Translations under genes and position numbers: made by a program | Shown: one piece after another, positions 1 through 10,430 of the stretch | Layout: the number at the start of each line of letters is the position of its first letter | Position numbering within the stretch: position 1 is the first letter of the stretch | The notes under the pieces: model-generated | Databases searched by the model: none | What the model was told of the DNA's origin: nothing | The model's input: the letters and a program-made list of their open reading frames with translations, nothing else | Assembly: GCA_964036195.1 (NCBI GenBank) | Contig: OZ038458.1 | Location: 12,785,832 to 12,849,831 of the forward strand | Origin: Sphaerolaimus hirsutus | Taxonomy: Eukaryota > Nematoda > Chromadorea > Monhysterida > Sphaerolaimidae | Direction: 5' to 3' | Length of the DNA: 64,000 bases

Positions 1-258
1 CTCTATCAGACATGTATTACACAATTTCAATTGCAGTAAAAACATAACTTTGAAATATTTTAACATAGAGTTTTCTAAAAATCATATATTTGGTTTCTTG
101 TATGCATTTCTTTCTGTTCAGTGATCACCATGTTCCAAATTTTTTTATCTTTCTGCTGGTACTGTTTGCAATATGATATACATTTTTTGTGTTCAATGAA
201 AAATAAATGTTGGTTTGATGCAAAATATTTTTTTCCTCTATCATTAAGGCATCATTTA

Positions 259-721
259 CCGTATTTCTCCAATCAAAGCACCCCCCATTCAAAGCTCCCT
301 GGGTGCTATGCTGTGCAAAATGTTCCATATAAAGCACCCAGGTGCTTTACTTCTCATCCGAAAAAACTTTGGTGATTAGCATAAATAGTATTGTGGAGAT
401 GAAATTTCGAAATACAATCTGTTGCATAAGAATTTGTTTGCATGGCATGCAGGGTTCTTTGAGCTTACATATGCCTATTTTATTGGACGCTGCAGCTAAA
501 TCTAACGCGTCTGGACTCTGGGACAACTTGAAGTGGCGCTTGTGTTCAGAGAATGACATAAAGTATTGTTACCTTAAGTATCTATCAGTATAGAATAAAA
601 CATAGTATAGCACCCTGTGATTTGCATTGCACCAGGGTGCTATAAATGGCACTTGAAAAGTAGTCTGAAAAGTGGTCCAATTTTGTAAAGCACCAAGGGT
701 GCTTCGATTGGAGAAATACGG
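259..721. repeat. MITE with CCGTATTTCTCC inverted ends
   Basis: The left end reads CCGTATTTCTCCAATC and the right end is its near-perfect reverse complement, followed by TA on both sides. The interior has further inverted pieces containing AAAGCACC and GGTGCTT. This is a non-autonomous DNA transposon with no coding capacity. The flanking TA suggests a TA-targeting superfamily, but this is not certain because the TA could belong to the inverted repeat. It lies downstream of the last visible EDC4 exon. Confidence 0.7.
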
Positions 722-904
722 TAAACATTTTGTTATATCAAAAAATTGCCCTATATTAATTCTACATGAATCACCAAAACAATATTTACACAATTGCACT
801 TTTTTTAAAAATTATCATACTTTACTCTAACATGAATAATTGAGTGTTACAATATCAAATGAGTTTTGCTTAATAACATAGGAACATTTAAATCACACAA
901 ATAG

Positions 905-1120
905 CATCAAAGAAGGCTGGGTCAACTCATTTCTGAAAATGTATTTTTCGCAGTTGACAATATCATTTTACAATCAGACCTAACTACCCAAAAAATAACA
1001 AAAAACGGGTTAACGCGTACGCAGTTGCGTAGATGTCTACTAAGAAATAGGTTGCGTCAACTAAAATGGAGTTGACTCTGAGTTGACGCTGGAATCGATG
1101 TCAACTAGCGTGTGCAGCGC
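905..1120. repeat. Partial fold-back element of the CTAGTT/GTCAAC family
   Basis: The stretch holds several GTCAACT and AGTTGAC motifs in both orientations. It ends in a sequence (GTCAACTAGCGTGTGCAG) shared with the termini of other fold-back elements in this window, for example near 17290 and 60060. No clear left terminus is visible, so this is probably a decayed copy or half copy. Confidence 0.5.
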
Positions 1121-1152
1121 CATAGTGACACAAAAAGAACACCGATGCGCAC

Positions 1153-4100
1153 CTTGGAAGTGGCAGCCCGAACCACGGCCTCCCTGAGTGCCACGTCGGT
1201 ATTGCTCACTCTAGTTTTGAATTCTTGCTCCATCTTGGAGGACGTCCGTTGAACCGCTGGAAGGACAACTACACAAATCGCTGCGTTCAGACGAACAAAC
1301 GTCGCACAACGTAAAGCAAGATTCACCTGTATTCAACGTGTCGGCCACGTGTTTGTGCATGTCGGACGTGGCCACTTTGAGCTCCCTCTTGATGGGCTCG
1401 AGATCGACGGTGGGCGGCTTGGCGTTCTGCTCGTGCGCCTGCTGCTGCGCGGCCACGATGCTGTCTAATTGCGCGGAAACTTGCTCGCGTTGAGAAAGGA
1501 GCATGCTGTGCACGTGTTTGATGCTGCTGTCTGCGCATGGCGAGTGAAGATGGATTAACACAACCAGAAACGATTAGAAACAGTGGCCCTGCGCACATTA
1601 TCTTTCACACGAAATTCCGAAAACTCATAAATGAGCTTTAAACGTGTTTAAGTTTACCACAATGCACAATGAGTCGTTATTAATCTCCGTCAACTGTAGT
1701 TGACGGCCACCTCATTGTGGATAACTTAAATGCGTTCTAAGCTGATTTGTGAGTTCACGAAATTTCGTGTGAAACCTAGTGTGTGCAGGCACAGTAAAAC
1801 ATTGGACGAGCGACCGACTGTTGTCGTGCACGGCGTCGGCGAGCGACTTGAGCTCCTTGTGCACGTGGTGCTCTTCGGGCACGAGATTCTGTTTCAAACT
1901 GGCCAACTCGTCCTCTTGTCGCTGCATGTGGCACACGAGCCGCTCCAACTCCATGGACATCTTGGCCAGGGAGTTGCGCATGTCGGCGATGTGGCGGTGG
2001 TCGGCGGCGGACGCGGTCGGCGTGTCGGTGGACAGCTGGCGCGCGGTGCTGCTGCGCCAGTGACTCGACGAGGCGGTCCCGCCCAGCGGCGCGCTGCCCG
2101 ACGCGGCCATGCCCATGCCCGACAGAGAGGACGCTCCTGCAGGTGGAACGGGTGTAAACATATCGGACCAAATTGACGCCGAACTAATAGAAAATAATAG
2201 AAAACCGCAATTAGTGGGGGCGTGCTGGTGGTATCGGCAGTGTGCCTCAGCGCATGTAAACTCTCAGCGCATTTACATATGCTCTCAGCGCATCTATGCA
2301 CACTGTACGTGCGTGCAATGAACACTAATTCGGAATTTTCGACCAGTGTTTGTATTTACAATTTCTTTTTAACCAGGTCGTGTCGGACTCCATCCAGGAA
2401 ATTCATATTCATTCCACTTTGCAAGAAACCAAGCCACCAACCAGTGGGTATGGTAGCGAGCGTGTGCGCGACGGGCGTCTCCGGCCGTTCGATGGGCTGG
2501 CGGCGGCGAGATTTCCGCTCGTTCACCGCATCCGATTGGGCGTCGGGCGTGGCCGAGTCGGCGTCGCGCTCGTCGTACGCAGAGTAGCTGACTTCTTCTG
2601 ATAAATGTAGAAAACATGATGAACAGTCTCATTGCATCGTTGGATGGCAATGTGAACTAGGGATGGAAAAACACTTTTTGCTGATATTGGTCCAGATATT
2701 GGTTGGGTTGGGTTGCACAGGGTTGGCAAGCGATTTTTTAAGCGATTTTTTCAAAAATCGCAGCCCCATGCACCTGTTTTTTTTTAAATCGCTGGGGAAA
2801 AATTTGGTACTCATGCACTAGGTAAAATGCAAAAATTTTGCGCGCATGCGCGCAGTTTCATGCAAGCAATCCACTAGTTGCTATTTTCATGGCTTTTACA
2901 AGCAATGGTGTGGCCATGAGAATTCCCCATTAGCCATTGAAAAAAGCTACCTGAGTCCAACCAACCACAAGCCTCCTCATCGCCGTCATCATCGTCATCC
3001 CCGTCGACGCCATTGTCGTCGTCCAAAAGCTCACCCTCCTCCAGATCTACGGGGGACAAGCACAATATGCCAGTGTTCAGGGGTCTGGAACGGGGGGGTT
3101 CGTGGGGGGTGACACCCCAAACGGCCCAGCCATCTATACCGGGGGAACTTTTTTGGCCTTAAGGCTATAACCGTACCCCGCCGCGAATTTTTTTCCAGTG
3201 ATCTATCCCCCGAAGGCGCGATTTGCTATCCATCCACCCCCCATGGAGAGGGTCAAAATTCAAGATACCCCTGCCAGTGTTCATCAACCGTTTCACAGTA
3301 TGAAGCACAGTATATCCTTACCAGGCTCGAGACCAGTGGACTTGGACTGCTGGTGGCTAAGTATATCGAAAACCTCTCGACTGCCGGGACTTTCGGCCCT
3401 CTCGGCCGCTGGCCCGCTGTCGTCTTTACTCCGCCCACTGGCCTTCATGATGGTCGCAAGCGCCTGGTCCAACGTGCCGCGCCCGATCTCGAACCCGCCG
3501 CTAGACGACCTGCGGCAGTTAAATATGTGATCTGCCGACGGAAAAAGCGTGGTAACACACAATAAAAGTAAAAAATGCCATTAGTATTTTTTACTAGGGT
3601 GTCAGCAGATTTTTTTACGGAAAATGAGGCAAAAACAGAAAATTTGCCGGAAAATGGAAAATGAGGTGGAAAAAACGCGTCAAGCCTATTCCGCATGTAG
3701 ACCCATTATAGACACATTATACCCGCAGGGGTAAAAGAGGGGGGCGGGTAACCCCACCACAAACCGCCCAGCTATCTATATATCCCTGGCACAATTTTTT
3801 TGGAAACTTTCCCCTGAACACCCCCCCCCCGCGAATTGCCTAGCTATCGAACTATCTGGAGCGCTTTTGAGCAATTTTACCCTAATTTTGATCCAAAATT
3901 TTGATTTTCTTACAGATTTTCATCTTCAAAATCATTAAGTCATGTGTTTTACTGCCTATTTTCAGCATGCCGTGTATAATCAAATGTGTTCCTGGTCAAC
4001 ATGCGGGTTTACATGCGGAATAGTGCAGTGCCGAATAAACCCAGAAAATTTGTCAGAAAACGGGAAATGAGCTGGAAAAACAGAAAACTGTGCCAGAAAA

Positions 4101-4905
4101 TGAAGAAAAAATTGAAAAAAGGACGAAAAAATTTCTTGTGGAAACATAAATTTGACACCCTAACACCATTGACCGCCACAAAACGCAGTGCACTCACCTC
4201 TGCAACTCTGCATCAACAGGCACTCTGGATGAGGGGGGTGCCGACTGAATGCCGCCCACTTCGTGCACGGGCGTCGACGCGGTGTTGTTGTTGTCCTGTC
4301 TGCTCGTGTTGTTCGCCTCCTTGTTGTTGTTGCCAGTGGTCGACGGCGAGGGCGGCCTGCACGGGTGCAGAATGTCCAAATTTATACTCGGCGGGCCGCA
4401 GAGTGTGCGCTGAATCCTACCATAATTTAATGAATAAAATCTTGTGATAAATTACGTAATCGATTATTCCATAGTAAAACGAAATATTTTGATGAAAAAA
4501 CCGTATAATTTTAGTGTTCATTATTCAGATGTGTTATGGTAGGTTTCCATACTAAGTGTGATGTCCCCGAGTATAGTGTGCGACTGCAAGCGTCAATGCA
4601 AGAGTGTAAATCTATACCCAAACAATCTGCCAGACGGTAGAGTTGAGTCGATGGTCGCCAATATCGATGGAGTCGCTTCTGTGCCGCTTATGTTACAGCT
4701 CAAATCGGACAGCGGGTCCTCGTGTTCTGAAAAAGAGACAAAATCAAGCTGCATGTGTTTTGTGATTGCGTAATCATTCGAAAAAGATAACACACGTCTA
4801 AGGTATCCGGACTGAGTGTCCGCCTCTGGTACGCAGGGCGACAGGCACCGCGTGAGATCGCCCGCGCTCGCCGACACGAACTGCACTTCAATCTCCAGGA
4901 GCGTC
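1153..4905 (-). CDS. EDC4: EDC4 linker and coiled-coil exons
   Basis: These exons follow the WD40 part. The exon at 4905 starts RTLLEIEVQF, matching the segment after the propeller. The exon at 4356 is rich in Asn, Gln, Ser and Thr. The exon at 3046-2952 is a strongly acidic run (EEGELLDDDN then a D-rich stretch). The exon at 2136 starts with Ser/Gly-rich sequence and then forms a coiled coil (MSMELERLVCHMQRQEDELA). The exons at 1530 and 1256 continue the helical region (LLSQREQVSAQLDSIVAA; DVALREAVVRAATSK). In EDC4 the C-terminal helical part mediates self-association and P-body targeting. Linker exons are placed by splice-site look and composition only. Confidence 0.7.
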
Positions 4906-7900
4906 CTGCGCATTATCAAATCCACCAGATTGGCTCATTGTGTCCGAAAAAAGTGTAAATCAAAACAGCTGAAACTCACTTCGGATTGACGACTATAAGC
5001 AGCGCCTGCACGGAGTGGTAAGCGCCCAGCTCCGCGCTGGAATAGCACTCCGCCCCCAGGGGCAGGAGCGTCTTGTGCGCAGTGCGCACCACCTTGAGCA
5101 CGACCATGTCGTAGATGGGCTTGCATAGGGGGAAGTCGGAGAACGAGGCGAACCGCTTGCCGTCGCTGCCGCCGCTGGCCGTGCTGGTTGGCGCTGATGA
5201 GGGTGAGAAGGCGGCGCTGTTGTCGGCTGCGTCCGGCCCCTCGGTGGGCGCCAGCTCGATGCAGTACAGCGCCTGCACAAGGTACGTGCTGCTTTCGTAC
5301 ATACAATTATAGTAATTTATACATATGTAGCTAGTGTATTTGCTCGAATAATTTGCATCGGGAATTATTTTTTCATCAGACTTTTTTGGGCGCGAAGTAT
5401 TCCCGGGGGATATTATTCAAGTGTGGTAATTATAGTTAGGTATTGAATATGGTACTGACGTTTTTATACAGGGTTCGATGAAAAAGTGAGGCGCCGCCCT
5501 ACAACAGAACATCAAAACGCACTTTTCTCTGTTCGTCAGCAAGGAAGACATAGCAACCGGTGGGGTCGATCGCGGGTCGGAGCGGGGCGCTAGACACGAG
5601 CGACGGCTCGATGTTGAGCACGCCAAGGCACTGCCACATGACGCAGCTCCACAGCTTCAGCTCGCGGTTGCCCTTGGCCATTGTCACTGCCACTTTCCAG
5701 AAGGTGTCCCTGAAGGTGTAGCGGCAATAAGTGTGTGAAAATAAATACCGTATATCTTCGAATAAGTCTTCGGGAACGTTATTTTTCCTTAGATTTTGAG
5801 ACTGGTGAGTGATTCGAGCGGTGGAGTTATTCGAGGATATTTACATTATGTTCCACCCGTGTGATTATGATACAATGATAGATTTATATGATAAAAAATC
5901 AGAGATTTAAGTGGCAGGGTGGTCTACATTCTTAAATCGATGAACTACACCCACAAAAGTACAGCATAGCAGAAGATCAACCAACTCAGTGGAGGCCATG
6001 CTGAGGTTGTCCAGGAAGAACAGCGACTCTACTGGAGCTCCGTCGTGTGGAAACCAGCTGCGCGCCGGCCGCACGTCGTCCAGATTTTCAAGAATATAAA
6101 ACTTGACTGCCCCCGTCCGCTCGGTGGCCAACGCCAACGCGGTAGCGTCGGGCGACATCCACGCCGACATTATGTACTGCATTGAGAAGGGAAAGTGTAT
6201 CGAAAAGCTGACGAATTTCAATTGCGCAATGGGTTACGGACTATGTATATTTTACCGAATATAGAACCCTTCTCACAGCGACAATTTTTTTTGTCAAAAT
6301 CAACTATATCAGGATATTTATTTACATTTGCAAATTTCAATTTCAATTTGTATAAATATATCAAACTCTTCAGTGGCGTACCATTTTTGCATTTGACATT
6401 ACAAAAAATCCTTGAAACATTTGAATACTTGCCAACTGCTAACTTGAAAAAAATCGCATGCCAATTGTAGAGCTGACCCAACAACTTCATGTTTGAGCGA
6501 CAAACAATTTTAACTAATTTTTTCCTCCTGAGATGAAATCGTGTTGATTTCAAGCTCACATTCGGTTAACACAGTGAACACAGTGATCTGTCATCTAGAC
6601 ACAATAGATCAAGTATATCGGGGAAAAACCTACGTAAATCACGTCAGTTGCGAGAGTTTTAGCTTTAGTTTTTCATTACACTAGCGTTGCGCCTAACCTA
6701 TTGCATTCGTATGTGTTTTCTGTGAGGATTTTGAGAGACTGTTTTTTTAAATTGGAATGACTACCGACCCACTCGATATCGAATTCTCTCAGCAATCGAA
6801 CAATTAATCACTCAATTATTTCTGCATTTAGCGCTCAGATACTTTTGGAGACTCAGACACTTCAAATGTCATCAAATATTGCGCAAGTTTGCCTTGTAGA
6901 ATATATACATTGCAAAATTGAAAACAAAAATCAAAACTGAAACGTCGCTGCACAGACACAGACAGCAACCTTCGCCCGCACTCACATCATCGTCCTCAAT
7001 AACAACATATCCATCTTGTGTGCCGGCGAGCGCGTCGAAGTTGGTCTCGGGGCCGAACCGATCGACGATCGTGTCCAGCAACAGCAGCTCCACGCGCTTG
7101 CCCTTGTACACGGCCAGGCAGTGCGCCATCTCGTCCACTGATTCAGCAGAGTTGGTTGCCTGGCCGGTTTTTGCGTGGATTTTAAATTAAATTTAAAAGC
7201 GTGGTGAAAACAAATCAATTTATTCTTTTCGAGGTATTTACTTAAGCAATTCAGGTGCCAGTCCAGCACACCGTAAAGCACACGAACAGTCCACACAACT
7301 CACATGCACAGGTACATTCTCGGGCGCGGCTTGAGCCATCGCGGCAGTGGACTCTGAATTAGCGGCAGTGGAATTCCCAGCGGCAGCCCTGCCGCCGTCG
7401 GCAGAGTCTTCAGGCGCGTAGGGGCACCACACACATCGGTAGGCGGCCGTGCCCACTGGCGCCGTGGCGGGCGCGTACGTGCTCCGCATGATCACGCAGA
7501 ACTTCTTCCTGCGTGCATGTTAGAGTAGTGACGGCATGGCGTCATGGCGCCGGCGCACTTGAATAGACACAAAGTATATTGCAGTTTAGTAATAATAATG
7601 TAAATAGTTGATGCTATGAAGTGGACGCTTTCATCACTCATCAATTTCCATATTTTTCGCTGTTTTTATGTTTAAGGAAATTTGGCCGAGAATCTTGAAA
7701 CCGAATGTCGAACACCATAATACAATATTCCAAGTTATAGCAAATAAAACAACTTGAACGCGAGGCTAGATACCATCAAATGTCTATATTTTCCCACTGA
7801 CTTACATAACTAGCTGCTGATGATGTTGAGCGCCGGGCGGCGGCGTGGCCACGCTGTACACGTACACGTTGCCAGCCGTGTCCAGGCACGCGAGCAGGGG

Positions 7901-8774
7901 GTCCGCGCCCATCTGGGTGAACGACCAGGAGAGGTCGGTGCACGCGTCGATGAACGACTTGATGAGCGCGCGTCCCTTCGACTCGCAGTCGTACACGCGC
8001 ACCGCGCCGCCGGGCGGCAGCGACAGGGAGTAGGCCAGCAGGCGCCCGTCGCGATGCGCGGCGAGCAGACGGCCGGCACCCGGTGGTGCCCATTTGTATT
8101 CGCTGATGCGCGAACTGCGCACCTTTGGTGTGTCGCGCACGGGCGCGCCAGCGCGGCCGGATTCGGACAGAGTGACGCGCGCCACCCGCTGTCTGATGAG
8201 CGCCGTCGATCCGTCGGCCGTAGCGTCCAACGTGCTGCATCAAATGCATGGATAGTTTTCAGTCTACTCAGTAAAACCGAGCAAGGCCTGGCGGCAGTCC
8301 AAGACTGTGTTAAATGTCATTTGCCGCAAAATGTAATGTAAAAGACATCGCAAAATGTCATGTAAAAACCCTGCAGTGTCAGATGTCATGTAAAAGACGC
8401 TGTAAACTGTCATGTGTATCCACATCTTATTGTGTCGTATCCAAATCTTATGTTTTTGTATAGAAATATTACTCTTGGACACAAGATTTGGATACACATG
8501 AGACTTAGTAGGGATTTTCACACGACACTTTAATGGACACTTCAGAGTTTTCTACATGGCGCAGGACATCTTCCAGGGTCTGGGACTGGCACCCGGGGTG
8601 GCCGCCTCCGGCCACGAACACTCACATAGTATCAACCCTATCCTCCCCAGACTGCGCGGACGGCTCCATCACGCTGATCTCCACCGTGTTTTCGCAGTGC
8701 AATTCCGCAGCGGCCGTTTGTGCTTTTGTGTCGTCCAGTCCAAGAAGACGTTCCAACCACAGCGACACAAACAT
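1153..8774 (-). CDS. EDC4: EDC4 / Ge-1 homologue (enhancer of mRNA decapping 4), 3' end outside window
   Basis: EDC4 is the scaffold that links DCP2 to DCP1 in P-bodies and promotes mRNA decapping. Predicted exons, high to low: 8774-8626, 8234-7806, 7508-7304, 7159-6986, 6176 to about 5960, 5709 to about 5500, about 5290-4980, 4905-4796, 4726-4618, 4356-4198, 3509-3322, 3046-2952, 2597-2442, 2136 to about 1800, 1530-1327, 1256-1153. The ATG at 8774 is chosen because exon 1 (MFVSLWLERLLGLDD) joins exon 2 in phase and opens the region that precedes the WD repeats. Family-specific strings include LACLDTAGNVYVYSV, VWCPYAPEDS, SWFPHDGAPVESLFFLDN and NRELKLW. The order (N-terminal WD40, low-complexity linker, C-terminal coiled coil) is that of EDC4. 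The last C-terminal exons should lie left of position 1. Exon ends marked 'about' are not certain. Confidence 0.85.
1590..1795. repeat. Fold-back MITE, CTAGTT family, with GTCAAC centre
   Basis: Long inverted arms (CACACGAAATTCCG near 1607 and AAATTTCGTGTG near 1762) flank a short palindromic centre near 1690 with GTCAACTGTAGTTGAC. The right end carries the shared terminus CTAGTGTGTGCAGGCAC. Related copies lie at 12165-12410 and 62385-62590. It sits in an EDC4 intron, and its right terminus lies next to the end of the coiled-coil exon. Confidence 0.7.
2650..2935. repeat. hAT-like MITE fragments (TAGGGATGG / CAGGGTTGG ends)
   Basis: TAGGGATGG at 2658 and CAGGGTTGGCAAGCG near 2717 resemble the termini of the elements at 16888-17672 and 52598-53236. 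The text GGTACTCATGCACTAGG followed by a GCGCGCATGCGCGC palindrome matches their interior. No right end or target duplication is visible, so this looks like a broken copy in an EDC4 intron. Confidence 0.5.
3078..3273. mobile_element. hAT-type MITE, 196 bp, 8-bp target duplication
   Basis: The element starts CAGGGGTCT and ends ACCCCTG. It is flanked on both sides by the exact 8-bp sequence CCAGTGTT (3070-3077 and 3274-3281). An 8-bp duplication with a YARNG terminus is the hAT signature. The interior has the G-rich stretch and the AGCTATC/CCCCCGG motifs of a family with other copies near 3725, 10700, 50290, 51133 and 62742. It lies in an EDC4 intron. Confidence 0.85.
3595..4162. repeat. TAGGGTGTCA-ended element with a nested G-rich MITE
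   Basis: The left end TAGGGTGTCA at 3595 has its reverse complement TGACACCCTA ending at 4162. Adenine-rich GGAAAATGAGG and CAGAAAA motifs occur on both sides of a copy of the G-rich AGCTATCTATC family at about 3725-3985, suggesting that the latter inserted into the former. I see no matching 8-bp duplication, so the outer boundaries are tentative. It lies in an EDC4 intron. Confidence 0.5.
4383..4575. repeat. MITE with TATACTCGG inverted ends
   Basis: The left end TATACTCGG and right end CCGAGTATA are inverted. Inside them, CCTACCATAA and TTATGGTAGG repeat the symmetry. The middle contains AATTTAATGAATAAA. A second copy occupies 51645-51823 in a 53BP1 intron, so this is a dispersed family and not a local palindrome. 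Confidence 0.7.
4980..8774 (-). CDS. EDC4: EDC4 N-terminal WD40 exons
   Basis: Seven exons encode the N-terminal beta-propeller. The exon at 8234-7806 carries the propeller entry with GNVYVYSVATPPP. The next has AAYRCVWCPYAPEDS, like the IIWCPF segment of animal EDC4. The exon at 7159-6986 has HCLAVYKGKRVELLLLD. The exon at 6176 has SAWMSPDATALALATERTG and FFLDN. The exon at 5709 has GNRELKLWS and FLADEQRK. Exons 1 to 5 keep a consistent phase when joined at GT-AG sites, which supports the model. The boundary between the exons at 6176 and 5709 could not be fixed in phase. In other animals this domain is thought to dock decapping partners; I infer the same here. Confidence 0.85.
6200..6980. 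other. EDC4 intron without recognised content
   Basis: This is the intron between the EDC4 exons at 7159-6986 and 6176. It is AT-rich with short ORFs only. I see no RNA gene, no clear inverted repeat and no protein similarity. Confidence 0.5.
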
Positions 8775-10430
8775 AAAAAGCTATTGGCGATCAACTTCAG
8801 GTGCGGTGGGGAGTCATCGGCACTCGAATCAATCAATACACCGGACAACCCTGAAAAGCAGTGTGGAAAATACGTGAAGACATGAAAAGAAATGCGATAT
8901 GCGTTAGGGGGTGTCTGTATTACACTACACGATGGAGAGGGGGTCTCGTGAAGTGTGATAAAATTGTTTCTCTAATCTTCATTCAATGGCGATGAAAATA
9001 TATTTGGAAATAATTATCTGACATGCGCGAAAAATAATGCCGAAAAGAACATACGCATAAATGTTATTTGAAACAAACATATTTATAAAACTATCCAGAA
9101 ACTACATAACGATAGAAAAAACTCTGCAAAAATATTCAATTTGTCAATATTTCTGAGGTTTCCCCCAGAAATATCATTAGAATTTTCACCCAATTATTCC
9201 GGTTTCTATTTCCTATGTAAATTAAATGTAAATGTATTTTCGATGTTTGATTGTCGATTTTTAATGGATTATTCAAGTTCACTGGAATTTATATAATTTG
9301 AGCATAGCTTGATAAAAGCATAGCATATCAAACTGCTCAGAACTTTTGCCATCGATACATCTAAAGTAGACAAATTTCAGAGTAGCATAATATAACACAT
9401 TCTTAAAAAACAGTTCTCAAACACATTCATGGTAGGCGGAATGATTGCACTCTTCCTAAAGAGCGAAAAGGACCCTTAAGCACGATTATGAGTGATCAAG
9501 CGGGGGGAAATGTATACCGAATTGTTTTAAGTAAGATGTACCCATATCCACCTATTCAGGCACTACTGCTCGGTGCCAGTATGTGAGACAAACAATGATG
9601 CCTTCACTGGCAAACACTTTTCAGTTTTCCGGCGTACAAAGCTTATAAATAACAAATCGATTCAAAAAAACGTCGACCAGGGGACCTTTCACATGGTTAA
9701 GTAGATTTAGAGGACAAGAAAGTTGCGGGTGATTAATCAACTGAGAAATAAGATGTGCATGTGACATAATTTCGATCAGTTTACGTGTCATTTAACTTTA
9801 CACGCATCACATAAGGTGCGGAATTGCCATTGAAACTTATCTCCTGGCCGACACGGAAGAAATTATCGACCTCGATTAACTATGGCACCAAAAAATTCTA
9901 TCGCAAACAGAATAAATTATCACCGATATATGCGATTGAACTGCACCTTAAGGCCACCATTGGCTGAATTGAGTTTTTTTAATGATAAGATGTTTGAATA
10001 TAATAATTACAATCATCTGAACCCCTGTTTTTAATACTAAAGGCTAATACATACACGTTACCTAAATTTGGACCCTTAAAAAAATATTGTATCGCATACA
10101 CTTTGTTCAGAGCGATCATGAAAAACACGTAGTATGTATGTAAACAAAAATTACCTAAATATATGTGAATAAATGTCACTTCATGTTACAACTGATTTGC
10201 TTACACAAAAAAACCCCGGGATACACCACAGATTGTCGAAAAAACGTTCTACTGATCAAAGCAGAAATACACATTTTTCATATTTTTTTGCCATATCCTT
10301 TCACCAGACTTACCATTCGAAAAGTTACTAAAAATGTAAAACAATATAAATAGTGTGTTCTCGCTATTATGCGAACACGTCCACCAACAAAACGTCACCC
10401 AAACGAACATAAAACCCTTCTCAACCCCCA
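8775..10430. other. Intergenic spacer between EDC4 and the membrane-protein gene
   Basis: The spacer separates the EDC4 start (8774) from the stop of the upstream minus-strand gene (10431). It should hold the EDC4 promoter and 5' leader and the neighbour's 3' UTR. On the minus strand, directly upstream of the EDC4 ATG, there is a pyrimidine run ending TTTTCAG (near 8845), so a spliced 5' leader exon is possible. I recognise no repeat or RNA gene. Confidence 0.5.

Noticed and set aside
1730-2176. Plus-strand 148-codon ORF over the EDC4 coiled-coil exon
   Set aside because: It is the complement of a GC-rich coding exon on the minus strand; the composition is Arg/Val/Gly-rich shadow sequence.
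7820-8341. Plus-strand 173-codon ORF over EDC4 exon 2
   Set aside because: Shadow of the minus-strand WD40 exon; the minus-strand product has family similarity and consistent splice phases.
8533-8885. Two overlapping plus-strand ORFs upstream of EDC4
   Set aside because: The minus strand here encodes EDC4 exon 1, which joins exon 2 in phase; the plus-strand frames have no support.
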